This document shows positions 26,513 to 34,244 of a stretch of 64,000 nucleotides of DNA, piece by piece. The notes beneath the pieces are model-generated. The model worked only from the letters and a program-made list of their open reading frames with translations, searched no databases and had not been told where the DNA came from. Position 1 is the first letter of the stretch, and every line of letters starts with the position of its first letter. A program made the translations under genes and the position numbers. Source of the DNA: Bdellovibrionales bacterium (lineage in GTDB: Bacteria > Bdellovibrionota > UBA1018 > CAIMNF01); the NCBI GenBank assembly GCA_947502835.1, contig CANNBJ010000005.1:186579-250578 (forward strand). Direction: 5' to 3'.

Positions 26513-26628
26513 CTTGATTTTCTCTTTTCAGGAAACCGTCCGGTTTTTGACGCGCGAGCCGATCTTGACGCATACAAATTACATTTTTTGACCTTTTTGC
26601 ACTTTTAATGGCTGTAATTTTCAAAAAT

Positions 26629-26659
26629 CTGTCTGATGATGGAAATGACAGGATTTTTT
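26629..26659 (+). promoter_or_regulatory. leader hairpin with T-tract before pilin gene 1
   Basis: CTGTC (26629-26633) can pair with GACAG (26647-26651), followed by GA and six T residues. It lies about 30 bp upstream of the pilin start in the divergent gap. The stem is short and the loop is 13 bases, so it is weak alone. A stronger hairpin occupies the same place before pilin gene 2. Confidence 0.3.
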
Positions 26660-26687
26660 GTAGTGAATCTTTTTTGGAGATGAACGC

Positions 26688-27203
26688 GTGTTGAAAACAA
26701 ATCGTATCCAGGAACAAGGTTTTACCCTGATTGAATTGTTGATGGTCATTTTGGTCATCGGCGTCCTTGCCGCCATGGGGATTTCACAGTTTGTGAATTT
26801 CGGTAAAGATGCGAAAGATTCGGCTTTGAAAGCCAATCTGCAGCTCATCCGGAGAGGGATCTCCGCACAGAACGGGATGATGAGGGTGCGCTGCGGAGTG
26901 ACCACCGCATCTTTCCCGGATGTACAGAGTATTGAAGCCAATGACATCGCCGACGGAAACTCCACATGCAACACGACCATGATTCCGAACACCGAGGACC
27001 GCAAGTTCGTATCCGGTGATGAATTGCCAAACAATCCGTGGACTGCTGCCGGAGACGATGCAAACGATGTTCACACGGATTGCACTTTGGCAACCCGGGC
27101 AGTGGGTGCGACTGACGGAGGCTGGTGCTACGACTCGGCCACCGGAACTTTTTGGGCCAATACAGCCAACAATGGCGACACCCCCGCCGAGAATCTTTTC
27201 TAA
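26688..27203 (+). CDS. major-type IV pilin 1 (MSHA/type IVa-like)
   Basis: Prepilin of 171 residues with a GTG start and a GGAG ribosome site 8 bp upstream. The 11-residue leader ends in Gly before FTLIELLMVILVIGVLAAMG, with Glu at +5. About the first 60 mature residues are closely alike in the pilin at 34245 (shared FVNxGKD, LQLIRR/LQILRR, KNGMM/QNGMM). The C-terminus shares GGWCYD and WANTA. Four cysteines could form two disulfides. An out-of-frame ATG lies 8 bp upstream (26680) and opens only four codons. It starts the plus-strand block leading to the assembly genes and diverges from the ATPase gene. Confidence 0.88.
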   Translation: MLKTNRIQEQGFTLIELLMVILVIGVLAAMGISQFVNFGKDAKDSALKANLQLIRRGISAQNGMMRVRCGVTTASFPDVQSIEANDIADGNSTCNTTMIPNTEDRKFVSGDELPNNPWTAAGDDANDVHTDCTLATRAVGATDGGWCYDSATGTFWANTANNGDTPAENLF

Positions 27204-27292
27204 ATACGTCAATGGTCCGCCGCAACTCGCGGAATCAAAAATAAATTCAGGCCCTTCAAGGGAAATTCCGAAAGGATTTCAGAGAAGGGCTT

Positions 27293-28147
27293 ATGAAGAA
27301 CTACTATAGCAAATTCTTCAATCTTGAAATCAATCCGTTCGGTGAGACGCCGGATCCGGATTTCTACTACGCTTCCGCTCAACACAATCGCGCCATTCGC
27401 GATCTCGATGGCGCCTTGAGGCAGGGAAAAGGGTTCAGTCTCCTCACTGGAGAAGTGGGGACAGGCAAGACTCTTCTTGCCCGCATGGTTCTCGGGCTGC
27501 ATGCTCCGATCGCAAATACTGCTCTCATTCTTTTCCCCAAATTCAACGAGCTAGAGCTTCTGCAGGCGATCTGCGAGGAGTTCGAGATCCCTGCTCCTCC
27601 GGAATCCCACCCCACTGCGAAGGCGTATGTGGATCATCTCAATCGCTTCTTGCTGTCCAGCCTCGATGCGGGGCGGCCCTCGGTTCTCGTGATTGATGAG
27701 GCCCAGGCACTGAATCGCGAGGCACTGGAGACAATTCGCCTCCTCACGAACCTTGAAACGAAAACCCGCAAACTTCTTCAGATCATCCTTGTCGGACAGC
27801 CCGAGTTGAATGAAATCCTGGATCGTCCGGATCTCCGTCAACTCAAACAGCGAATCGGGACGCACGCTTCCTTGAGCGGACTTGATCGGAGTGAGACCGA
27901 TCGCTACATCAAGAGTCGCATTGAACAGGTCGTAAAGGGGAACTTCATCAAGTTCGACCCGGCGTCCGTGAGAGCCATTCATGAGCTCAGTGCGGGTGTT
28001 CCCCGCAGGATCAATCAGATTTGCGAGCGCATTCTCGCATTTGCGGAGGTTTCACGGGCCCGGTTGGTCGATGCTTCGACTGTTCGGGAGGCCCTCGGGA
28101 TCAAACCGAAGTCCATCTTCTCGATTTTTCAAAGGGGATCTGCATGA
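27293..28147 (+). CDS. mshM: ExeA/MshM-type AAA ATPase
   Basis: Cytoplasmic or membrane-associated AAA ATPase of 284 residues. The start FFNLEINPFGETPDPDFYYAS is diagnostic of the ExeA/GspA/MshM family. Walker A GEVGTGKT is at 53-60 and Walker B SVLVIDEAQAL follows. Sensor and lid segments end in AGVPRRINQICERIL. It lacks the C-terminal transmembrane and peptidoglycan-binding domains of full ExeA, matching MshM of MSHA operons. In ExeA systems the ATPase helps place the secretin in the wall. Its stop overlaps the pilM start (ATGA). Confidence 0.88.
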   Translation: MKNYYSKFFNLEINPFGETPDPDFYYASAQHNRAIRDLDGALRQGKGFSLLTGEVGTGKTLLARMVLGLHAPIANTALILFPKFNELELLQAICEEFEIPAPPESHPTAKAYVDHLNRFLLSSLDAGRPSVLVIDEAQALNREALETIRLLTNLETKTRKLLQIILVGQPELNEILDRPDLRQLKQRIGTHASLSGLDRSETDRYIKSRIEQVVKGNFIKFDPASVRAIHELSAGVPRRINQICERILAFAEVSRARLVDASTVREALGIKPKSIFSIFQRGSA

Positions 28148-29214
28148 GTTGGTTCAAGAAGGACATACTGGGGGTGGATTTGGGAGCGCGCACCTTGAAG
28201 GGTGTGAAGCTGAAACAGGACAAAACCGGCAGAGTGATCCTCTCGCGGCATTTTTTCCAGGACTTGGCGCTGACATCCGAGAGTTTTCCCGAGCGCACCA
28301 ACCAGGATGAGGCATTCAGGGCCGCAATCGAGGTTCAGCGACTGAAGTCCGCTTACTCGGCCAGTTCCGTGCGGGATGCTGATGTCATTTCGCTCAGCCT
28401 TGAACTTCCCAAGATGAGTGACAAGGAATTGAAAAAAGCGGTTCCCCTCGAGATCGCGGAGATGTCGGGGATTTCGGCCGATGATCACAGCGTGGATTAT
28501 CTTGTGACGAAAGGGCCGGAAAACAATCCCGAGGTGATCGGGATCAAGGCATACTGCGTGAAGAAAGACCTGGTTCTCAGTCAGATCAAACAAATGAAGG
28601 ATGCAGGATTGAGGCCGGAGGCCATCGAGTCCGAGATGATGGCCATCCGGGCAATGCTCGATTTCAATCACTACCTCGACCCGAAGGAAGTCGTCATGGT
28701 GATTGACCTTGGAGAGGGGCATGTGACCTCGGCACTGATTGCGGATGGAATGCTTGCCTACACACGGGATCACGGAACCGGATTCGGCAAGATCAATCTG
28801 GCGCTCAGGGACTCACTGGGATTGTCCTATTCGGATGCGGAGAGTGCGAAGCTTGCGTATGATTTCTTGTCCGCACCCGAGGAAACCCCACTCAACCGCA
28901 CCATGGATGAAGTTTTCACCGGGATTTTCAAGAGCATCAAGGATTCCATGGATTTCTACAAGGAATGCGTGGAGAGCCGCGGTCGGATCGACCGGATCCT
29001 CCTGGTCGGGGGCGGCAGCCAGATCAAGGGAATCGACAAGATACATCAGATTTTCTTCCGCATCCCCACAACCATTGTGAATCCCTTCCGGAACATTGAT
29101 GTATTTTCCGGACTGGATGAATCCGAACACGAGGAGATCTCGAAGATCGGTCATCATATGGCCACTGCTGTTGGGCTGGCCCTTCAGGGCATTCCAGTGA
29201 AGGGGGCTGCATGA
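28144..29214 (+). CDS. pilM: PilM/MshI-like actin-fold pilus assembly protein
   Basis: Cytoplasmic actin-like ATPase-fold protein of 356 residues that in type IV pili binds the N-terminus of PilN and links the assembly ATPase to the alignment complex. The N-terminus DILGVDLGARTLKGVKL is the phosphate-1 loop, and MVIDLGEGHVTSALI and ILLVGGGSQIKGI are the phosphate-2 and adenosine regions. I chose the ATG at 28144, overlapping the mshM stop, over the longer frame from 28021, which would lie inside mshM. The next gene overlaps by ATGA, giving strict coupling. Confidence 0.9.
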   Translation: MSWFKKDILGVDLGARTLKGVKLKQDKTGRVILSRHFFQDLALTSESFPERTNQDEAFRAAIEVQRLKSAYSASSVRDADVISLSLELPKMSDKELKKAVPLEIAEMSGISADDHSVDYLVTKGPENNPEVIGIKAYCVKKDLVLSQIKQMKDAGLRPEAIESEMMAIRAMLDFNHYLDPKEVVMVIDLGEGHVTSALIADGMLAYTRDHGTGFGKINLALRDSLGLSYSDAESAKLAYDFLSAPEETPLNRTMDEVFTGIFKSIKDSMDFYKECVESRGRIDRILLVGGGSQIKGIDKIHQIFFRIPTTIVNPFRNIDVFSGLDESEHEEISKIGHHMATAVGLALQGIPVKGAA

Positions 29215-29867
29215 ACGCCGGGACAACGCGGATCAACTTCATGCCCAGGACATCGGGACTCACGGCAAGCCGTGCAGTCATTGCATTCATTTTCCTTGGT
29301 GCATTGGGTGCCGGGGTATTGAGTCTGGAGTTTGAGCACAGCAAGATTGAAACCGCCGGCCCCGGGATTTCCACTCCTGTCCACCAGCCGGAGATGGTGA
29401 TGAGAGCCGAGTCCAAGGAAATTGTGCCGGAAGTCTCTTCAAGGGTCCTTGGAATGCCCGGGGTCGGGAGGCTTCTTGAAGCGGGTGCCAAAGGGATTCT
29501 TGCGCTGGAGCTGAGATCCGATGATTTCTTCCAGGTGGGGACTGCCAATCTTCAGGAGAACTCCCTGTCTTCCGTTCGTGATCTTGCAGTGTTGCTGCGC
29601 GAAACTTTTGCTGAGGCACGAATCGAAATCGAGGGTCACACTGACGAATCCCCCGTTGTGAAGCAGCGCAAATTTTTTCCAAGCAATTGGGAGTTGTCCG
29701 CCGCACGGGCTGCCTCGCTTCTCCATGTTTTCGAGCGAGCCGGATTTCGCAAGGAGAGACTCAAAATCGTTGCATTCGGGGATTCCCGGCCGGTCGCTTC
29801 CGACGGCCCCGCGAATCGAAGGCTTGTGGTTCGTGTGAGCTATCCTGATCAGGGGGAGGGTGGTTGA
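29211..29867 (+). CDS. MotB/OmpA-type peptidoglycan-binding membrane protein in the pilus operon
   Basis: 218 residues. A short cytoplasmic N-terminus (TRINFMPR) and one transmembrane helix (about 20-40) precede a periplasmic linker and a C-terminal OmpA/MotB domain (about 100-215). The domain has the peptidoglycan-contact motif IEIEGHTDESPV, SNWELSAARAASLLHVF, IVAFGDSRPV and NRRLVVRV, closest to MotB. The start overlaps the pilM stop by 4 bp (ATGA). Standard pilMNOPQ or mshIJKL operons have no such gene. It probably anchors the inner-membrane pilus platform to peptidoglycan, which is inference from domain and position. Confidence 0.83.
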   Translation: MNAGTTRINFMPRTSGLTASRAVIAFIFLGALGAGVLSLEFEHSKIETAGPGISTPVHQPEMVMRAESKEIVPEVSSRVLGMPGVGRLLEAGAKGILALELRSDDFFQVGTANLQENSLSSVRDLAVLLRETFAEARIEIEGHTDESPVVKQRKFFPSNWELSAARAASLLHVFERAGFRKERLKIVAFGDSRPVASDGPANRRLVVRVSYPDQGEGG

Positions 29868-29871
29868 TCGA

Positions 29872-30453
29872 ATGATGCGCAAACACCTGAACTTCATTCC
29901 CAAAGAGCTGCGACCCCGGGTGGAGATTCCGCATGAGATTCTTCCTGCCGTCCTGGTGCTGTTTGCTTTTGTGTATGTGCTCATGGGGCCTGTTCGCATT
30001 TCATTCCTCACCAAATCCAATCTCAAGGAACTGGCTGAAATGCAGACGATTCAGCAGGATCTCGAGAAAAAAATGAAGAGCATCTCCGAGGCGGACAAGA
30101 TCACCCGGCAGAACAATGAAAGTTTCAAGGCGATCGAAAAAGTCCTGGGTCGCAAGAATTACTGGTCCGAGATCTTCAAGGAAATGAGCATGCTGATTCC
30201 GGACGGCGTCTGGTTGACCAACTTCACCCATCAGGGAGTCAAGGGTGGCGGCAAGGTCCCGGACCAGCTTCTTGTGAAGGGGGAATCCACAAGTCAACTC
30301 GGCATGGTGAAGTTCCTGGCGATTCTCGAAAAGTCGCATTATTTCTCGGGAGCCCGTCTGGTCTCGTCTGAGAGAATGAAAGACGTGAGACCCGCAAAAT
30401 TCAGGTTTGAGTTTACCATTCCGGTGAGGGCCGGGACGGGGGGTAGAGGATGA
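29872..30453 (+). CDS. pilN: PilN-like inner-membrane pilus protein
   Basis: 193 residues from the ATG at 29872, placed after a GGGGGAGGG ribosome site; the upstream in-frame GTG at 29860 sits too close to it. The N-terminal LNFIPKELRPR resembles the PilN INLLP motif that docks into PilM. One transmembrane helix follows (about 24-42), then a coiled coil, and a periplasmic ferredoxin-like part with W-x2-IFKEMSMLIPDGVWLTNF, typical of PilN/GspL-C. With PilM and PilO it should form the alignment complex. The stop overlaps the pilO-like start (ATGA). Confidence 0.8.
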   Translation: MMRKHLNFIPKELRPRVEIPHEILPAVLVLFAFVYVLMGPVRISFLTKSNLKELAEMQTIQQDLEKKMKSISEADKITRQNNESFKAIEKVLGRKNYWSEIFKEMSMLIPDGVWLTNFTHQGVKGGGKVPDQLLVKGESTSQLGMVKFLAILEKSHYFSGARLVSSERMKDVRPAKFRFEFTIPVRAGTGGRG

Positions 30454-31007
30454 AATTCCCCGGCAAACGGAAATTGAAATGGACCGAGTCCCTTTTGATC
30501 AGCCTATTCTCGGTGGTGGCATTGATGGCTTTCGAGAGATTCTGGCAGAAGCCGCACTCAAAGGAGCTGAAGGAGCTCGAGGCGAAGGTCGCTTCCACAC
30601 GGAAAAGCATCGAGGAGGCGAAAAAGATTTTGGATGACTTGAAAAGCAGGGCGCCGGCTTCCCAGGACAATCAAACCACGCAATCCCTTTTTCACCGGTA
30701 TCTGTCCGCAAATGATCGGTTTTCCAGTGTGGTCATGGGGATTTTTTCGGGATCCAAGGAGTATGACTTCGCGGTTCAGAAGATCTCCGCCTTGCAGTCG
30801 AATCGGTTCGAGGGATACACGCAGACACTCTACTCGCTGGAGGCGGAATCCAATTTCATTGCGATTGGAAAGTTTCTTGAAAACCTGGAGGACTCGCCCT
30901 TGCTGACCGAGATCGAATCCATCGACATTGCCAGAATTGAAAATGAGCTCAAGCAATGCAAGGCCAGCATCCGGCTGTACGGGTATGTCGGAGGGGGAAC
31001 GCCATGA
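30450..31007 (+). CDS. pilO: PilO/MshJ-like inner-membrane pilus protein
   Basis: 185 residues with a short cytoplasmic start, one transmembrane helix (about 11-28), a coiled coil (about 33-70, repeated Lys-Glu-Leu) and a compact periplasmic domain with alternating beta and helix including YTQTLYSLEAESNFIAIGKFLENLE, the typical PilO/GspM ferredoxin-like pattern. Position between the PilN-like and PilP-like genes supports the call. Both ends overlap neighbours by ATGA. It would dimerise with PilN in the periplasm. Primary sequence likeness is low, as usual in this family. Confidence 0.75.
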   Translation: MKFPGKRKLKWTESLLISLFSVVALMAFERFWQKPHSKELKELEAKVASTRKSIEEAKKILDDLKSRAPASQDNQTTQSLFHRYLSANDRFSSVVMGIFSGSKEYDFAVQKISALQSNRFEGYTQTLYSLEAESNFIAIGKFLENLEDSPLLTEIESIDIARIENELKQCKASIRLYGYVGGGTP

Positions 31008-31429
31008 GCACAGCACGACTGCTCATCCTGTTTGTCCTCCTCTTCCTGGTTCGCTCCCGGGCATTCGCGGAAAGCGAGCAAGGCTTCGATGTGATTTCGG
31101 ATGTGGACTATGGATTCATCATGGGACAGCCGAGGATTCCCTGGGGGGAGGACCCGTTTTCTAGAATCCCGGGGTTTGCTTCGGTACCTTCGGTCGAGGA
31201 AAAGTTCACCCTCGGTGGGATCATCTTCAGCAAGCAGAGCCCCTCAGCGGTCGTGAACGGGAAGATGGTTCAGGAGGGAGACCTCATCGGAACCCGTATT
31301 GTGAAACGAATTGGTGAAAATTATGTCATTTTGAAGCGGAAGCAATCCGAGATCGAACTCACATTGCCTCCTGTTTCGGATGAGTTCCCGGATGATGACC
31401 GGGATGAACTCGAGGAGGATTCGCAATGA
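31004..31429 (+). CDS. PilP/MshK/GspC-like periplasmic pilus protein
   Basis: 141 residues from the ATG at 31004 overlapping the previous stop. A signal peptide (AFA) is followed by a short region and a C-terminal homology-region-like beta domain with FTLGGIIFSKQSPSAVVNGKMVQEGD and GENYVILKRKQSEIEL. This pattern of variant of A-x-V-N-G plus a G-D turn plus V-x-L occurs in GspC HR/PilP domains, which bind the N-terminal domain of the secretin. The very acidic C-terminus (DEFPDDDRDELEED) is notable. It should connect the inner-membrane PilN/O pair to the secretin encoded next. Confidence 0.75.
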   Translation: MSTARLLILFVLLFLVRSRAFAESEQGFDVISDVDYGFIMGQPRIPWGEDPFSRIPGFASVPSVEEKFTLGGIIFSKQSPSAVVNGKMVQEGDLIGTRIVKRIGENYVILKRKQSEIELTLPPVSDEFPDDDRDELEEDSQ

Positions 31430-32808
31430 TCCGTGGGAATAGATTTGGTTTGGGATGGGTCCTTGTCGCAATGCTTGCACTTTTGCCGGTGAAGAGCTTC
31501 TCGCAGATGGATTCCGAGATGAGCGTGAATGTGAGGGATACACCCCTTCGCGGCGTGCTGGAAATGATTGCAGCACGCACAGGCTTGTCACTTGTCCTGG
31601 CGCAGGAACCCACGGTGAATGTGACTTTGTCGCAATCGGGTGTCACACCCCGCCAGCTTCTCGATTTCCTCGCGCGTGACCAGCAGATCGAATACACGAT
31701 TTCTGGATCGCAACTCATCATCACCAAGCGGTTTGTCGGAGGCGGGATCGGGGATTCCCATCTGCTCCATTTGAGATACGCACCCGCTGCGGATGTCTCA
31801 GCGAAGATCAAGAGCGTCATGGGGGGGGATGAAAAAATCCTTGTGGATGAGCGGGAGAACAACCTGATTTTCCTCGGCTCGCGCGTGAATTTCGAAAAGC
31901 TCAAGTCTCTTGCGGCCATGTTCGATGTGGCGCCAAAACAAATCCTGATTGAAGGATTGATTGTCGAAACCTCGCACAATTTCATCCGTCAACTCGGAAT
32001 CTCCATGTTGGGCTACGGGAGCCGGACGACGACCCCCGGTCCGAACAATCCCAATGCGGCATTCAAGACGGTGCTCACTGGGATCAATGCAAAGACCCTT
32101 GAAATCCGGCTGAATGCGGCCGAAACGAACGGCGATGCAAAGGTGATTTCAAGGCCGAAAGTAACCACCTTGAACAACAAGCCTGCGACGATCCAAAGCG
32201 GCATCACCTTCTTTGTCAAAACATTGAGTAACGTTCTCACCACCGATCGACCCATGGGGAATGTCGGCATGGCCGGAGGCGTGGGTGCTGTCGGCGCGGG
32301 TGCGGGTGGCGCAGGCGGTGTGGGCGGTCTCGGAATGGTGGCAGGCGGTGTGACCTCGCTGCAGGCCGGGCTCAACCTGAACATCCTTCCCATCCTGGTG
32401 GGGGATGATGAAATCAAATTGAACGTCGACATCAACAACTCGACCTCGGATGTGGGAAGTTCGGTGGACGGAATTCCGGGGATTCTGAAAAACTCGGCCA
32501 ATACCACCGTGATTGTTCGGGACAAGCAGACGGCGGTCATCGCGGGTTTGATCAAACAGAACAAGGCCAAAACCAGCGGAGGGGTGCCGTTTCTTCAAGA
32601 CATTCCCTTGCTCGGGCTTTTGTTCAAGTCCCGCGAGGTCATCGATCAGAACAACGAGCTGGTGATCTTTCTCACACCGACGATCGGCAATCCCGAGAAC
32701 GCGAAGACAGATTCTTACGCGGGTGAGAACGGGGGCGGCGTCGAAGCGGCGAGCCGGGAACCCTCCAGTGACAGGACCTTGCCGGAGATGGCGCCTTCGC
32801 GGCATTGA
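31426..32808 (+). CDS. mshL: outer-membrane pilus secretin, MshL/PilQ type, with Gly-rich insert
   Basis: 460-residue secretin with a signal peptide (SFSQ). An STN-like N0 domain comes first (about 26-90, VNVRDTPLRGVLEMIAARTG). An N1 domain follows (HLLHLRYAPAADVSAKIKSV), then a secretin core with VISRPKVTTLNNKPATI and the end block GVPFLQDIPLLGLLFKS. Between core strands lies an insert of about 30 residues made mostly of Gly, Ala and Val (about 276-308). An STN N0 followed by a single N domain resembles MshL more than long PilQ, and no AMIN domains are present. Start overlaps the previous stop (ATGA). It forms the outer-membrane channel for the pilus. Confidence 0.9.
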   Translation: MIRGNRFGLGWVLVAMLALLPVKSFSQMDSEMSVNVRDTPLRGVLEMIAARTGLSLVLAQEPTVNVTLSQSGVTPRQLLDFLARDQQIEYTISGSQLIITKRFVGGGIGDSHLLHLRYAPAADVSAKIKSVMGGDEKILVDERENNLIFLGSRVNFEKLKSLAAMFDVAPKQILIEGLIVETSHNFIRQLGISMLGYGSRTTTPGPNNPNAAFKTVLTGINAKTLEIRLNAAETNGDAKVISRPKVTTLNNKPATIQSGITFFVKTLSNVLTTDRPMGNVGMAGGVGAVGAGAGGAGGVGGLGMVAGGVTSLQAGLNLNILPILVGDDEIKLNVDINNSTSDVGSSVDGIPGILKNSANTTVIVRDKQTAVIAGLIKQNKAKTSGGVPFLQDIPLLGLLFKSREVIDQNNELVIFLTPTIGNPENAKTDSYAGENGGGVEAASREPSSDRTLPEMAPSRH

Positions 32809-32812
32809 GCAT

Positions 32813-34042
32813 TCATTTCGGCTTGATGACCGAATTCATTTTCCAGATGGGCAGGAATACTGCAAGTGCAAGCACGAGCACGCACACGAAGATCATGAAC
32901 AGAAGGATTGGCTCCAGCGCCTTTGAGAGATTCTCGAGCAGGTAATTGAGTTGCACATGATAGTAACGGCCCAGTCGCTTCAGGATCGGGGAGAGTCGGC
33001 CTGTTTCCTCTCCGATGTTGATCAGGTTTCGAAGAGTGTGCGGAAAAATCGGGTGTTTTTCCATGCCCTTTGTAAGGCTTCCGCCCTTGGAGATTTCGAT
33101 CTGGAACTCCCCGAGCGCATTCTTGAAGAGCTGGTTTTTCTGGGATCCCTTCAGTGTTTCCAGTGACTCCAGCAAGGGGATTCCGCTTGAAATCAAGAGC
33201 TCGAGGATGACGCAAAAGTTGTTGAGCTCCAGAAAAAGGAGCACTTTTCCCACGGCGGGAAGCTTGAGGATCGCGCGGTCGAACCAGAGTCGTCCCCGCG
33301 ATGTCCCGAGGAATTTGCGAAAACCGAGGTATCCGGCGTAGGAGACGGCAAGGATGACGTGCCAGTAGTGGATGAAAAAGTCCGATGTGCTCACGACAAA
33401 CTGGGTAATCGGAGGAAGGTCGGAATTGAATGTTTTCAGGAACTGTTTGATCTTCGGAATCACGAAATACACCATCACTATGACCACGAAGATCATCGCG
33501 ACTGCCACGATTTTCGGATAGTACATGGCGGACTTCACCTTTTCGCGATTCTCAGACTCCTGCTCGAGGAGTTGCGTGATCCTGCCCAGGGTCTCGTCGA
33601 GTTTTCCGGTCACTTCTCCCGTTCGGATCAGTCCGATCACAGTCGGATCAAAGATGTCGGGATGCTTGGCAAAAGCGCCGTGCAAGGTTCCTCCGTCCGT
33701 GATGTCGAGAAGGATTTGGGCGATGGCTTGTTTCAGGCGGGGGTTTTGCACTTCCTCTTGAAGCAGAGTGAACATCTTCATGATGGGAATCCCTACCGAA
33801 ATGCCCATCTCGATCTCACTCATGAGGGTGATTTTCTCCTCAAGTGAAACACTTCGCGTGAGTTTTTCAACGGAGTCGTTCGCCTCATTTAACATGAGGC
33901 GGAGATTGAATCGTCCCAGTTCCAAGGGAATCAGGCTCTGCCGGGAAAGATCTTTGCGCGCAAGCCATTCGTTTTCAGCGCGAACGGAGCCCTCAATGAT
34001 CTCGCCCTTGCGATTCCGGGCGCGGTAGTAGAATTTCCCCAT
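32813..34042 (-). CDS. mshG: pilus platform protein, PilC/MshG/GspF family
   Basis: Polytopic inner-membrane protein of 409 residues that turns ATPase motion into pilin insertion. It starts FYYRARNRKGEIIEGSV, typical of the family, and has the duplicated GspF domain. The first unit begins near LMSEIEMGISVGIPIMK and the second near LLFLELNNFCVILELLISSGIPLLESL, with helices near residues 165-190, 215-235 and 375-400. It is on the opposite strand to the assembly operon, converging on the secretin gene (4 bp between stops) and diverging from pilin gene 2. The symbol follows the MSHA context; pilC is equally possible. Confidence 0.92.
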   Translation of the reverse strand: MGKFYYRARNRKGEIIEGSVRAENEWLARKDLSRQSLIPLELGRFNLRLMLNEANDSVEKLTRSVSLEEKITLMSEIEMGISVGIPIMKMFTLLQEEVQNPRLKQAIAQILLDITDGGTLHGAFAKHPDIFDPTVIGLIRTGEVTGKLDETLGRITQLLEQESENREKVKSAMYYPKIVAVAMIFVVIVMVYFVIPKIKQFLKTFNSDLPPITQFVVSTSDFFIHYWHVILAVSYAGYLGFRKFLGTSRGRLWFDRAILKLPAVGKVLLFLELNNFCVILELLISSGIPLLESLETLKGSQKNQLFKNALGEFQIEISKGGSLTKGMEKHPIFPHTLRNLINIGEETGRLSPILKRLGRYYHVQLNYLLENLSKALEPILLFMIFVCVLVLALAVFLPIWKMNSVIKPK

Positions 34043-34094
34043 GACCCCTTCAGTGTACCCCGACTCGGCCCCGAATCTCCACCTTAACCAAGGA

Positions 34095-34202
34095 TGTCAA
34101 GCACTTGTCAAGGGGTTGACGATGTCAAAAAAAATGAAGGGTTCACAGCATTTAGCTATACTCAAGTCCAATCCTCTGGCTATACTTGAATCAAACTTGA
34201 AT
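34095..34202. repeat. clustered short repeats in the mshG/pilin-2 divergent promoter
   Basis: TGTCAA occurs at 34095, 34106 and 34123, and the opposite orientation TTGAC lies at 34116 (GTCAA-GGGG-TTGAC is a perfect dyad). GCTATACT occurs at 34155 and 34179, 24 bp apart, each containing a TATACT -10-like hexamer. ACTTGAAT occurs at 34184 and 34195. The spacing of about one and two helical turns looks like operator or tandem promoter architecture. No regulator can be named. Confidence 0.45.
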
Positions 34203-34207
34203 TTGTG

Positions 34208-34232
34208 ATCCTCGTGCGTTGAGGATTTTTTT
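34208..34232 (+). promoter_or_regulatory. terminator-like leader hairpin before pilin gene 2
   Basis: ATCCTC (34208-34213) and GAGGAT (34221-34226) form a perfect 6-bp stem with a 7-base loop. The tract of seven T residues (34226-34232) begins with the last base of the stem. It ends just before the ribosome site (GGGAG) and 12 bp before the GTG start. The upstream gene is on the other strand, so this hairpin can only act in the pilin leader, for example as an attenuator or a 5' stabiliser. Confidence 0.55.
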
Positions 34233-34244
34233 GGGAGATGAATT

